Positions 1 through 12,025 of a DNA stretch of 64,000 bases are shown here, piece by piece. The translations under genes were made by a program, and so were the position numbers. This DNA is from Lepus europaeus (lineage: Eukaryota > Chordata > Mammalia > Lagomorpha > Leporidae). Location of the stretch: contig NC_084839.1 in assembly GCF_033115175.1 (NCBI RefSeq), forward strand, positions 35,325,501 to 35,389,500, in the 5' to 3' direction. Below the pieces are notes generated by a model. The model did no database searches. It was not told the origin of the DNA and saw nothing but the letters and a program-made list of their open reading frames with translations. Every line of letters begins with the position of its first letter. The first letter of the stretch is position 1.

Positions 1-260
1 CACACACACACACACACACACCCAGGGTCAGGATTAGAGGATCTCACACACACAGAGCCAGGGTTAGAGGACTACAAACACACACACACACCCAGAGTCA
101 GGGTTAGAGGATACACACACACACACCCAAGGTCAGGGTTAGAGGATCACACACACACACATCAGAGTCAGGGTTAGAGGACTACACACACACACACACC
201 AGAGTCAGGGTTAGAGATCACACACACACACACACACACACCAGAGTCAGGATTAGGGGA
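1..260. repeat. CA-rich minisatellite with GGGTTAG-bearing units
   Basis: About seven imperfect tandem units of roughly 35-45 bp. Each joins a (CA)n tract to a core reading about CAGRGTCAGGGTTAGAGGA. Unit length varies because the CA tract expands or contracts. The array probably extends past the left edge. The core contains GGGTTAG, one register of the vertebrate telomere hexamer, but not in a pure telomeric array. Confidence 0.85.
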
Positions 261-1060
261 TCTCTTCCTGCTTAAGTGTGTGGCACCTCCGAGTTGCAGT
301 TGCGCTGTTTTTCAGAGCACTGCATGCAAATCCCAGGCTGGTCTGTCTCTTCCTCAGCCTGCTAGGTGCACGTGTTTGTTCAAATATACACAATGCTGAG
401 AGCTGTGCCAGCCTCCTCTGACCCCTAACCCCTTCTTCCTCCCCTCCCCACCTGTGTGTAGCTAGTGAGGAGCAAGTTGCCCGATACTAATGTAGGCTCT
501 GGGAAGTTTGCTACAAAGCTTTACAAAGCATTACTGCCTGCATTCCTTTTGACCAGAAAAGGATGTCTCACTAATTTGCCAACTCCAATGGGATGGAGAC
601 ATCCCAAAATAGCCAAAGAAGCCTTCACTCAAAAACACCTTCTTTGGGCTCAGTGAATATCGAGATATTTTGATGTCTAATGTTAGTGTCTGCAAGCTTT
701 GGGGCATTTTAAAACGTATTTAAATATCCATGAAATAGTTGATAGCTCCTTGGGGAATATATTGCATGAGTGTGCATGCTTGCATGTAAATGTGCCTGTG
801 TGCGTTTAGTGTTAGGTGTATATATGTATGTGTGTGCACACTTGTGCTTGTGTGTGTATATGTAATTTGGAGCAGGATGGGGATTTTAGTTGCAAACTAA
901 ACCTGTGAAAAGCCCTATCCCTACTGGTGTCAGTGTTTTGCTTTTGAGATGTGAAAAGCTCCTACCGCTTCATCTCTTCAAATATACTATGTGTGTCTTC
1001 CAGCTGTGCCCAGCAGAGCCAGCTCTGAGAGTCAAGGAAGAAGACAGTGCGTTAGTGCAA
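261..1060. other. Probable ARHGEF33 intron, left part, nothing recognised
   Basis: No exon or repeat family was recognised, apart from a TG/TATG-rich stretch at about 760-865. A 63-codon open frame at 465-656 follows a pyrimidine-rich AG, but no donor follows it and the product is not recognised. I treat it as chance. Confidence 0.4.
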
Positions 1061-1061
1061 G

Positions 1062-1310
1062 GAGCCCTCGGTTAGGTGTCAGGCAGGCTAGGTTCAAGTC
1101 CTGGTTCTGCTGCCGAACAAGCTGTGTGCTTTTGGACAATTCACTTAGCCATTCAGCGCCTCCAGTTTTCTCACATATAAAAAATGAGACAATGCTTATC
1201 TGACCTACCTTACAGGTTGTTGTGAGGATTAGGCCAAATGAGATCAAGTTTATGACTAAACCTTGTCAAGTATAGACTGCTGTACAAATGTAAGATACTA
1301 TGAAGATCAT
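1062..1310 (+). repeat. MIR SINE
   Basis: Shows the MIR order of motifs: GGTTCAAGTCCTGGTTCTGC, then GACAATTCACTTAGCC, then CCAGTTTTCTCA with AAAATGAGA, then GGTTGTTGTGAGGATTA. This is an ancient tRNA-derived mammalian SINE, diverged, in plus orientation. Confidence 0.8.
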
Positions 1311-1367
1311 AGTTTCATGGATTTTCCTTAAACAATTCATACATTTAGTCCCCAAATAGTTCCTAAA

Positions 1368-1545
1368 ATCAGCTTCTCAAAATGTAGTCCCTGACGTAGC
1401 AGCGAATGTATTACCTGGAAATTTGTTCTAAATGCAAAATTTGCACCCCAAACCTACCAAATCACAACCTGCATTTTAAGAAGATTCCTAAGTGGTTTTT
1501 GTAAACATTAATTGCAAGTGCACAGACGCACCTTAAACCTCTGGC
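1368..1545 (+). repeat. MER5A-like hAT-Charlie DNA transposon remnant
   Basis: Matches the MER5A pattern: a CTTCTCAAAATGTAGTCCCTG head, ATTACCTGGAAATTTGTT in the middle, and CATTTTAAGAAGATTCC towards the end. A second related fragment (GCAGATTCTGATTCAGGATG, ending in a TTTTGAGAAACCCTG edge) lies at about 1575-1680. Non-autonomous and ancient; assigned from memory of the consensus. Confidence 0.65.
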
Positions 1546-1689
1546 TTTCAAATCAATGACTGTCAGGTGTTCCGGGGCCTGACTGCAGATTCTGATTCAG
1601 GATGTCTGGGTAGGGCTCAGAGATCTCCATTGTAGAGACCTCAGCTGAGCCTAGAATCCCAGCTTTTGAGAAACCCTGCACCAAGATGT

Positions 1690-2727
1690 CCACTGTTGAC
1701 CTCCATTTTCTGGTTATGAATTTTAGAATTGGAGAGAGTTTTTAGATCTGTTACTGCAACCCCAAGTTCAGTTCTCAAAGTCAGACTCAGGTGTTTCCTA
1801 AAAACGAACAAACAAAACCCTCATCCTTATGCTTTACTTCTATGTCAGCAAGCAGCCACCCAACCAGTTCATGAAACTTTCAGGGCATCAGTGGTGTAGT
1901 TTTGGCTTTGGTTTCTTGGGTTCTTTTAAGATATTCAACATCAAGCAGCTGTTTTTAGGTTGCTTTTAAATTATAGTCACTTCAAGATGAATATTTTGCT
2001 CATGTGGGATGCATATGGATACTAACTTGAATACACATAAATATATATGAATATCTATCAGCATATCTCATATTTTAAAGGGAACTGAAAAGTTCCCAAA
2101 AAATACAGCCTTATTTTTCATATATTTTACTTCACACTCCAAATGCCCTGAGTTAGTAATTGTAAAAACTGTACTAAAGGCATGTTTGCAGATTAAAAAT
2201 ATCAGTTGACATTTACTTCTAAATAGGTCCAACCTCCCCAAAAACTTCTTCCCTCATTTATGTATAAAATGGAGAGTTAGGAACATGATTTTAAAATTAG
2301 TATTTCAATTAAAGAACTTTGTTACTTTGCAGAAAGAGAAACCCATCCAGAGATATGAGGAGACTACTAGTAGTTTCCTGGCAAGACAGTACCGGTGCTA
2401 GAATAAGATTTCATGTTTCATGGTTTTTAAACATTAGCTAAATTCCTTGATTTCTTTATCTTTAATTATTATTACATCAGATTCGATTCTAGGCTGTTAG
2501 CCTTGAAAAGTAGAAAATGCTATACTCAGCAGAAAATTTCCTTCCTTCCATCTATTGAATCCTTCATTAACTTAGGTTTGCTTTAGTTGTGATTGGGTGC
2601 CCACCTGTAGTCCTTTGGGATGGGGCAAGAGAAAAGTCAGCAGAGCTAAAAAATAAAATTGTCCTGCACTCGGGACAGGTCATGACTTCGAGGAAGAGTA
2701 AAAATAATCCCTCTTTTGTGTTTGCAG
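1690..2727. other. Probable ARHGEF33 intron adjoining the last coding exon
   Basis: AT-rich sequence with no recognised exon or repeat until the pyrimidine-rich acceptor CTCTTTTGTGTTTGCAG, which ends at 2727. Confidence 0.45.
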
Positions 2728-2871
2728 GACATGCATTTAGAAGATTCCACCAGATTCTGTCCAAAGGAAGAAAGAGAAAGTGAACAAACATCTTTCAGCG
2801 ATCAAAACCCCAGGCAAGACCAGAAAGGGGGCTTTCGAAGCTCCTTCCGCAAGCTCTTTAAAAAGAAGTGA
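2728..2871 (+). CDS. ARHGEF33: Rho guanine nucleotide exchange factor 33, C-terminal coding exon (partial)
   Basis: An acceptor TTTTGTGTTTGCAG precedes an exon whose phase-0 frame gives 47 residues and a TGA at 2869-2871. The frame begins DMHLEDSTRF and ends KGGFRSSFRKLFKKK, a hydrophilic segment with a strongly basic tail. ARHGEF33 is a DH-domain Rho GEF. In mammals it lies tail-to-tail with SOS1, which matches the plus strand and position here. Its catalytic DH domain lies upstream, outside the window. The assignment rests on synteny and on partial recollection of the basic tail, not on an alignment. The stop overlaps GTGAGT at 2868-2873, so the exon could instead end at 2867 and splice on. 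A second frame is open for 17 codons (HAFRRFHQ...) but looks less protein-like. Confidence 0.62.
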   Translation, partial: DMHLEDSTRFCPKEERESEQTSFSDQNPRQDQKGGFRSSFRKLFKKK

Positions 2872-5800
2872 GTAGCCATTAGACAAGACAGCACTGTAAC
2901 TCGTTTCCCTTTGGGCTAAGTCTTGAGGTGTAACAGTATTAAGTATCTGATAGCCTGGTCTCACACAACTGCTTCAAGTTCAGTGCCTGTACTCAGTAGC
3001 CAAGATTCCTGCAGGGTGAAGATGCTTCTCAATGTCACCTCTCAGAATAGAAGCCAATGGCTCTCTCCCCTGTCTCTTCTGTCTTTTTTCCCTCCTTCCT
3101 TGTTCCCAAAGTCATGTGTCCTGACAGGGATGTGGAAAGGAGGTCCCCTGGGAAATGAGCTGCCGACACACCCCCTTTAGACTGGGAGGAGTGGGTTCCA
3201 CTATTAAGTGGGCTGTGATGAGTGTCCCCCACCTCTTGAAAGTTTTCTAAAGATATCTCAGTACTCCTGCCTTTCAGGGCATCTAGGTATCCTGGGTTCT
3301 AATACATGTTTATCGGGACTTCATTGTTTTCTCTGAGTCAATGAAGTTGACTTGGGCCTTAGGTAAAAGTCACTTTAGCAGAGTTTTCCTATTCCAGAGG
3401 AGGAAAAACAAGTCATTTCCATTCTGTGGTCCTGAGATTCTGAGTTCTTTTGGTATGAAATGTAATCCACTGGGCATTGGCCATTACTCTCCTATAGTCT
3501 GAGAGTCAGTGGCAAACCACAGCATAGAATATAGGGAAGAGAGAGGTGAATGTTACCATTGGGTTATAGAGGGAATTGCCAGTTTGGCCATGGCCAGCCT
3601 GAGAGTTTGCTGGTTTCTGTCTCCACTGGTCCTCGGTCCTACCTCCTTCTCCCTTAGAGAGATTGTCCCTGCTACTTAAGTTTCCCTTGGTAAAAGAAGT
3701 TCTCGCAGTGGGACTTCGTGGATGGAAGTTAAACAAAGGTGTTATTGCTGGCTTTGGAAAGCTGCTGCCGAGTGAGGAAGTGCAGGGGAGTCACTCTTTA
3801 GTAGAGGTTACTGAGTTAGGTGGGATGGATCCCTAGGGAAGAGCTGGGGCAGGCCTGAAGTGAGGGCTCCTTTCTTTTTTATGATTTGTCTAGTTCTCCT
3901 CCCACAGGTAGGGTAGTCCTGAAAGGACTAGGTCTCTGATGGCTGATCTCTGCCTGTTGTTTCTGAAAGACAGGGCGAGAGGAAGAGCCACGGCACCACA
4001 GACCCCTTGCAGCTCTGCTCTGGCAGCCAGCACGTGCCTGACTGCCCCTGGGTGCTCAGCCCACCTTCTGCGGGGGCCGGGGAGGTGACGACTGGCCGCC
4101 TCTCTCAAGGGTCACAGACAGATCTCTCTTGGCTCACTGCCTACCTTTGTCAGCTTTGACGGAGATGGAAGGGCCTGGGAGCACACAACTCTCCAGCCTG
4201 AACTTGACCCCAAACTCCTAAGGGCACTGCTTGAGCCCATCTTTTCTTCTTTTTCTTGTTTTTTTAAGCCACAGTATTCTCAAAACAGCCACTCTTTGCT
4301 CGCTACCATTTATAATGACAGGGTGCTACTCTCTGTGGGAGAGCAAAGGGCACTAGATCCACCTGCAGTTCCTTTAAAAATCCTCGTTCAGCAGAGACGT
4401 GAACGAATACGCACTGCTGGTTACACGAGGCAGGCAGAGTGGATTTTCCCTCTCTGTTTCCAGAGGGCAGACCTAGGAGCCACGGGTTAAGAAGAAGCCC
4501 TCCTAGAAATGCAGCTGCCTGGCACTAGAGCTGGCCACCTCCTGAGGAAGCGGAAGCTCCTAAGCACAAGCTAGATGACTGTCGGGGATGCTGGACCCGC
4601 GCTGGCTGCGCGAGTGCTGAAGAAGGCACCAGAATGCTTTTTTTGCCTGGAGACCTGCTTTCCGCCTATACTGTGGCTCAGTCTGAGTAATCACATCTTT
4701 TTGTCACCTGAAAGAGGAAATTAATGTGGCCTTGGGACCTATAATTTTGAAGGCCCACCATGTAGAAGACCAGGTTTTCTCTTGCGGTGAGCCCCCACAG
4801 ATCTTGGAATAATGCAGAGCACGTGCCATGGGCTCTCCAAGTTCATGCCTGTTATTTGTTTTCAGTCCCCTTGAGGAATTTTGGGATTCTCTTTGATGAA
4901 AGAGCGATTGCCTTAGTTCTCTCGTCTTTTCTCGTAGACCATCCTCTCCTGCATCCCTCATGTTGCTGTCACCCCTTCTGGTACTGTCCTTTGCAGTTAA
5001 AACTCTGGTGTGTTATCTGAGTGGAAGTAAAGGCAGAGCCACCAGATGGCTCTCCCTCTGGCTGGTTTCCCTGGCTTTTCAGATCTGGCCCAGGACAGTC
5101 AGCACCATCAAGTGATAACCCGCTTATGGCCTTGTACTTAGGGTGCCATGGTGGGCACTTTGGGAACTTGGCAGGGGATGAGAAAGCTGCTGAAGTAGCT
5201 TCTGAGTGTTTTCAGCCAAGAACCATGGGAAGACCATCGTGGAGCATGCTTCTCTATGATAAAGTGGAGAGGAAGGGCAGGCAGGCCCCAGTGTAGCGCA
5301 GGAAGGCCAGTGGCTTGTAACTCCCATGAGAACACAGCATTCTTACTAAGTAAGCATTCTTTCTTATATGCATGCACTGTGCAAGACACTTGTATAGGCT
5401 TGTGAATGACATGGGTCCTAAGCGTTACACAGGAACTTGCATTCTGAAGTCAGGTGTGTGGACCGGTAGAGGAAGGACCCAGAAAGAGGCATTCAGCCCT
5501 TTCTCCTCCTGTGTGTCAGGAGGTCCGTGTGACTTTTAAGAAGTGGCTGGGTACTGGAGCCACCCCAGAGCGTGGACTCACAGGCCCACGGGGGCCAGTG
5601 CGAGAAAAGCCGCCTGTGTCATGTCTGGGGCTCGCTGCCTTCCTCCCCCGTAGCCCTCTGGAGGTTCATTCCTGTCTACGCTGACACGCTTTTTGTTCCA
5701 TAGGGGCTTGTTTGGCTGGTGGCCCCACACACCCAGAATGCTGCTTCGGGATGAAGCTAGGCATGGAGCCAGATGCAGCAGAAAACCTGAGAAAGGGTTC

Positions 5801-6016
5801 TCTTCCCTCTGAGGCTGGGAGGGCCGAACGCTCATCCCCACACCCACAAGGATTCCCAAGGGAGAGTCACGTTGACATCACTCAAAAAATCCTGAAAAAT
5901 GCCCACAATATTTGGGGACAAGGATTACCCTCTGATTGTTTCCATATTAGGCACATTTGTCCTGGGTAGAGAGATACCAGTTCATATATCTCTAAAAGCT
6001 GGCTGGAATTGATCAG
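2872..6016 (+). other. Presumed ARHGEF33 3' UTR and downstream flank
   Basis: GC content is clearly higher at about 3900-5750 than in the flanks. No interspersed repeat was recognised. Strong acceptor-like sites occur at 3907 (CTCCTCCCACAG) and 3969. An open frame after 3970 runs 62 codons to a TGA at 4157-4159. The stretch is compatible with one long 3' UTR or with a further alternatively spliced terminal exon. Several short open frames on both strands are unremarkable for GC-rich DNA. Confidence 0.4.
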
Positions 6017-6022
6017 AATAAA
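6017..6022 (+). terminator. Candidate poly(A) signal for ARHGEF33
   Basis: A canonical AATAAA on the plus strand downstream of the terminal exon. A second AATAAA lies at 6579-6584. No transcript evidence is available here, so which one is used is unknown. Confidence 0.3.
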
Positions 6023-6084
6023 GACTATATCTTATCACTTGAAAATATTAAGTGACTTTAAACATTTTAAATGAGGATACTTAG

Positions 6085-9000
6085 AAGCCAGGAACAGACC
6101 TAATTTGACGGGCTGATGCTAGACTAAAATCCCCTTGCCTTTGAGTAGGATGGAAGGCAAACACTCCCATTCTAGAAGGTTCTATATGAAGACTTACTGT
6201 AAACACTGAAACCTAGATTACTACGAAATCCGAGGCATGTGCTACTTCATCTTTATATCTAAATCCTGTACTTAGATAAACGTGTAGTCTTGGTTGGGGG
6301 TGTAGTGACAGGGAAAGTAGCCGGTGCTCTCTCTTTTTATCCTTGGATTTGAGAGGAGTGGAGGATAAAGAATACGGCTTCCAAATGATTGATTTTATTT
6401 CCTAACCCATCCTTTCCCTCTTTGGCACTTTGGCACTTACATGCCTCAGAGTGTCTCCATCCCTGTCATCACCCTCCCTCCACCAATCACATCAAAATCT
6501 ATTTTCTTAATGCACATGGAGAGACAGAGAGAGAAAGAGTGAGAGAAACTCCTACTGATCCTTATATAACTGTGTGTCAATAAATCCTTTTCTTTTGGTG
6601 TCTTCTCAGCTGTTTTTGTCTATGCCAAGCCTAGGCCGTGGAACAGACCATGTAACAGAAGGCAGGCCCACTAAAGAAACAGTTGAAACTTATCCTCATC
6701 TCTTGTCTGCCTCCTTAAAGCCTATCTCAAGTCACTCCCTCATTCTTGCCTACTTTGGGGGTCTCTCTCATTTCCCATTTCATTTCCTAGATAACTTTAA
6801 GATTGAAGGTGATGGTGAAAGGATAGACATTTTAAATTACTTCCGCTGATTATAAATAGTTCTCAATAGTTATTTGGAGTCAGTCTTTAAGTTAAGGGTC
6901 TTTGCTGTAGTAGGTTCTGTCTAGCATAAAAGTCATAGAAATAGTTGCTGCCTGTTAGGAGCTTACAGTTCAAAGTAAGGGCAACCTAACCATACGTGTA
7001 GGACATAGCACACAGTAAGCACTCCACCGATGTTTCTTAACGGACTGCTCATTTGTCATCCTGGGGACTACAAGGGCTGGCTGATTTGGCCAACAGGATG
7101 GGTGTTCCTGAGCCCTTGCTTCTGCACGTGCCAGTCTCTGAAGCTTTCAAGGAGAGCAGTGGTTCCTGTCAGAGGGCCAAGCCTCCTTACAGCAGAGGTT
7201 GCCGTGGCACCAGATTCCGCCCTTCTGCCCTTCCCCAGCTCCAAATAAGCTTCCAAGGGTTCTCTGTAGCAAGCCCATGCTTGGCGATGTTTCCTGTCTG
7301 TGTCACGTGAGTGGGAAGGAAGTTAGAGCAGGTTCTTTTTTTTGTTTTTCCATCAAGTGCTTTGGTGGCTGCATCTCAGAATGTACTGGCAGCCACTGCC
7401 CTTCCTGAGTGTGCGCTTACTGTGTATGCCGATCTGCCCTGTGGTCCGCCAGAACGGCTCCAGGAGCCCCACAGCCATCTCTGTGTTAGAGAAATGGCAT
7501 GAGAGCAAGTACACTGGCCGTTTCTCCTAGACCTTATGGGTTTCCTAGTAGTTTAGGGAGGCCTTCAGAGCCTAACAGCCATGCCTTGGGAAGAGTCCTG
7601 GTGTCCAGGTAAAATGACCTTTAAAAGGAAGCAAATGAGCTTGGAGCCATGGCTACAACAAAATGCCAGATTTTGAAAAGGGTTAGCAAATTAGCCATTA
7701 GTTAACTCATAGTTAATATTAAGAAATGCAGAGATATGCAGGCGGTGAGACACAGGGAAAGTACAATTTGTGAGAAGAGCAGTTAAAAAAGAAAAAAAAA
7801 ATTAAGCCGAGTTTGTGGACTCTGAAAACTAGACAGGGCGATTTTGGCATTTGTTTCAGAAATGGGAACGCAACTGGTGAAGATTTCTGTGGTCCTTGGG
7901 GCTGGTGGTGACATCAAAGCTTTCCCATTTCCAGGTAAACTAAAACGGTTGCATGTCGGAACCATCGAAGTGTGACTTCCTGGGTTTTGGAGAGATTAGA
8001 TGTAGCCAAGATGGGGAATGAGAGGTGAAGACTTTTAAGTTGTGACTAATAACTTTCTGATGAGAAATTCCTGGGGGAAAATTCAGAGAACACAGCTCAG
8101 TTCAAATCCTGCTCCCTACTTCCTGCCCCTTAAACTTGACATAGGCATTCGTAGTCTTCTGAGTAACAGAAGATGCAGAGAAAGAATGGGATGGTCAAAC
8201 TGCATCTCCTAACACTCAGGCGCAACTGTTCTAACCAGGGGTGGTCTGAACTGGAGGTCTGCGGGAGATCTGAGAGATGAGAGAGGCCTGGTGTACTAGG
8301 GCAGGGCACGTGGAGGCTGTTTCTAGGGAGAGTCGGGGGGTCTACGTTTCACCCCACCCAGATCCCAGATCCCATCTTATTCAACGAGCACCAGGATGGA
8401 CCAGAATTGAGAGAGAGGGAGAGAGTAGTGTTTCCTCTCTTCACTGGGATCTAGTAGAAACGTGCTCCTTCCCAAGCAGAAGTAGAAAGCATGGTGGGCA
8501 GCTATGGCTTCATCTGCAATATCAAATAGCGTGTTGAAAAGTGAAAATATCTGATCAGTGATCAGGTTTTCAGACATCAGGATTTTAGTCTTCCTGTGGA
8601 TCCAGCTTCTTTCCTTGAGTAATGAGTGGTAAAGAGATGTTTGAATTCTGCCCTATTAATGCAGTAACTGATAGACTCACAGTTAATTTACCTAATAAGA
8701 ATAATGAGCACTCAGCAATAGCATGCCAGTGATAGTGCAAGGACTTGGAGGCCACTGATCCTTCTTCGTGGGTAGTGGGAGCGTATCAATCTCAGTCTCA
8801 GCACATGGAGAACTCGCTAAGCTGTGTAGGAGCTTTGGGCAAATAACTTCAAGTCTACATCAGTTTTACATCCCGCACCAAGTCTCTTGATATTGGTTCT
8901 CATTACTGGGCTGGATTTACCGATTCTAGCTCAGAGTTTAAGCCAGCAAAAGGGCCCCAGCCTAGTTTATCCAGAAAGCCTCCTCCCTCCAGGGACTTCT

Positions 9001-11509
9001 GACATGAACAAAGTGGAAAAGGTACAGAGCTGGAATGGATTACCCAACTGGCTTGCCCAAGAGAAAGGAAGAATGCACTCTCGACTGGGGACTCACATGG
9101 ACTGATTTAAGCTGTTGACGATTGATTGGTTTTGGTCTCCTCTGTGGTGGTTGAGATTATAGTATCTCCTCAATTTATTACTGTACTGATTTCTGCATTC
9201 TGCCAAATGTAGCATATGTCTGTGGTTGGCTTCAATAAATCTTTCATTTAAAAATGAAAACAAGCAAAAGCAAGAGTTTGTAATGTGATGCCCAAATTCA
9301 GTTAAGGCCCTTAATAGCCCTTGATGATTTAAGGGTATTGGTAATTTGTGGAGTTTTTCAGTCTTCATTGAATCAAAAATAGAATTTCTTGAAATTTGAG
9401 CTTTTATTTCCCTAATTACAATGTTATTACACAGTATCTTACACTGACATATATAGTAGTCACCATTGCCCTCATAAAGCATTAGAAAAATACTCTCTTT
9501 ATGTTCACTGCCAGTCAGAGATACACATGTCTTGAAATTCAGGGGAGTAAAAACTATTCCAGATCTAGGAGGCAACTGTTTTACAAATGCAAAGCAATTT
9601 GGATAGATAAAATATTTGAAAACAATTAAAACCAAATCAACCTGTACTTTATCTGTGTGCTGAGATTTTAGGTCCAGTGGATCAGAATACAGGGAAAAAA
9701 CTAATGAGAATCCCTCAATGGATCCTTCACCCACCAAACAAGATTTCTTCAGAAACCGACTTGCTCTTGCAAATGACCTTGACCAAGGAACAGCTGTGTA
9801 AAACATACTTAAAGTTGTATTGTCAAGTGGTAAGATGAGGATAAAAAGCTTGTATATATCTGTGTAGGAATATATATATATATATATATATATTGATGTA
9901 TAAATTCCTGAGGAAAACTAGTATAAATACTTACATATGAAACTAAATCAACATACAAGACATTGAAGAGATGGAGATTAGTCTATTGTTAAGACCTGGC
10001 TTTTTGAACCTTAACACTTGGGAAAAGGGAAATGAAGACTTTTCACATCATTACAGAAAAACACAATAAATTTGGAGGAAAATAAATGTTTGTAAGAACA
10101 AAAATTTCCATCTTGAGTCGTTCCCCAAGTATAACTTTGAGCATGTTCATATTTAATATGGATGTAAATTTTATGCTTGCTAGACATTTAGCTTATTAAC
10201 TCATCCTAGAGTTCTTAGGTGAATATACACTATGTTAGGAGCCAGGTCTGTCTTGTCATCTTTCAAAAAACCTCATCTTTTAAAACACAGGGTTAGATCA
10301 CAGAACTGTTTTTGTTTTTGTTTTTTAACATATGTTCCAAATCTGAGGTATGGAGAATGTGCTTAAACCATGATACAGAAGGGTCAAAGCTTAAGGGTAC
10401 ATTGATCCCCACCCACACTGGTTCTGGGCCATGGGAATGATCATAGGGGGAGGGTATAGAAACCTTTTACCTTCTATGGGTTGTGCTGAGGATGGGGACA
10501 GCCCAGGGGCCATGCTTCATTGAATACTCAGTATTGAGGAACCACCAGTGATCCTGTCACTCACAGTCAAGACCAGGTGGACCAGCGAGAAGCACTGGGA
10601 ACCACATCCTCTTAAGACTTTCAGGGAGGACAGAGGTGGCAGCAGCAGCTGTGCTTTCATGTCTCCCACACCATGGTTGCTACAAACACCAGGTCAGAAT
10701 GAAAACTCAGAGTTGCAATACCTGACTGTCATTGCCAAAAGTAAGCTGTAAAGAAACAGCTCTGACAATACAGAGGAATCCATTGCAATGAGGCTTGCCT
10801 GGCTGTAGGGTAATAAAAGGTGCTGTTTGTACGTGGATGTGTCCAAGTGGCCCACATCCTTGATGTGCCTAAACCCCAGACTCACAATAGAAAACAGTTA
10901 GGTATAAACACATCTGTTACTATTGCCAGGCAGTTACCTATAATACATTTGGAGTATTTGATTTATGTCGATTCAGAATCTTAGCACTCAAACTGACTTC
11001 TTTAGACCTTGTTCCTCTAATTCATGTACTGTTTCACTTCTAAGTGTTACATTTCCTTCTCTCTGATGACTAATTAGGAACTTGTTCATTAGTGTTTTAA
11101 ACAATAGGTGTCTAGAACATGTCAAGGAACCAAGTTTTAGGATTTTCCAATATTGACATTTAAGCGAAGCTTTTCAATTCCTGAAATTAATGACTTCGTT
11201 CTGTTGCCAGGCCAGGGAGGTTGTGGGGCAGTGCTAGGAAGCACCTAGCCAAACCACTGGGGGTGGGAAGTCGCAATCTCTTACATAATATGTATATAAC
11301 AATAAAGTTCCTTTCCCATTCATACCATGTTTATCTTCAAAATGGTCAATCCCTGGAAGGTTCAACATATCACACACCTCCCAAGTTTCCTTCGGATAGC
11401 ATGTTCTGAAAAAAACTTTGATGCTACACTTGCAGTACAACTTAATTTAGTTGTATTTTATGAAACTACTCTATGAAGCTAGTAATTATTAATGCTGCTA
11501 TTCTCTGGG
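6085..11509. other. Intergenic DNA between convergent genes, mostly unrecognised
   Basis: No gene or clear repeat family was recognised. It holds the longest uninterrupted open frame of the window (9093-9806, minus, 237 codons) with no recognisable motif. There is an (AT)n tract at 9870-9893. The stretch is interrupted by stops in the remaining frames. Confidence 0.4.
9870..9893. repeat. (AT)n microsatellite
   Basis: A perfect alternating AT tract of about 24 bp in intergenic DNA. Confidence 0.9.
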
Positions 11510-12025
11510 TCCCTATCACCCAGGTTTTCCTGGTAGCTTTCTAACCGCCTCCCAACTCTGTTTCCATTCTCTCCTTCATGTCTTGAGCACATTAATATCT
11601 CTGAATACTGTTTTATGTGACAGTCTTAAAGTGTTCCTACTTGTCTGCAGCCAAAATCCAAACTCTTTAACGACATTCAAGGCTCCCTCCAGCATGGTTC
11701 CAAGTTCTCATTCTGGCTATCATTTCTTACACTGAAGTTCTAGGTGAACTAACTTACCTCAACCAAACTCAGCCCTTGCTCTTTGCCAGTAAGCCATGCA
11801 CCTGACCCAGACTCATTCCTGCTTCATGCCTATTCTTTAGCTCCTTCGCTGCAAATCTTGAGACCCAGTTTAAGTCCGATCTTCTTTTTGTGACTTTTTA
11901 GTGTAATTTGGTTATCTTCTGATATATTTGTCTTGTACTTTCAAGGGCAAGAACTATGCCCTATTTTTATTCCCTTATATCTCTAGATGAGTACATAGTA
12001 GGTGCTCAATAAATGGTCGATGCCA
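11510..12025 (+). repeat. L2 LINE 3' end
   Basis: Follows the L2 3' region: CCAAACTCTTTAACGACATTC, CAAGGCTCCCTCCAGCATGG, CTTCATGCCTATTCTTTAG, then a terminal ...ACATAGTAGGTGCTCAATAA, the classic L2 end. Plus orientation, well diverged. Confidence 0.75.

Noticed and set aside
1..260. Possible CRISPR-like array
   Set aside because: The units are contiguous imperfect repeats with CA tracts rather than identical repeats separated by unique spacers, and the genome is mammalian.
465..656. 63-codon plus-strand frame after a pyrimidine-rich AG at about 463
   Set aside because: No donor at its end, no recognised protein, and it is open no longer than chance allows.
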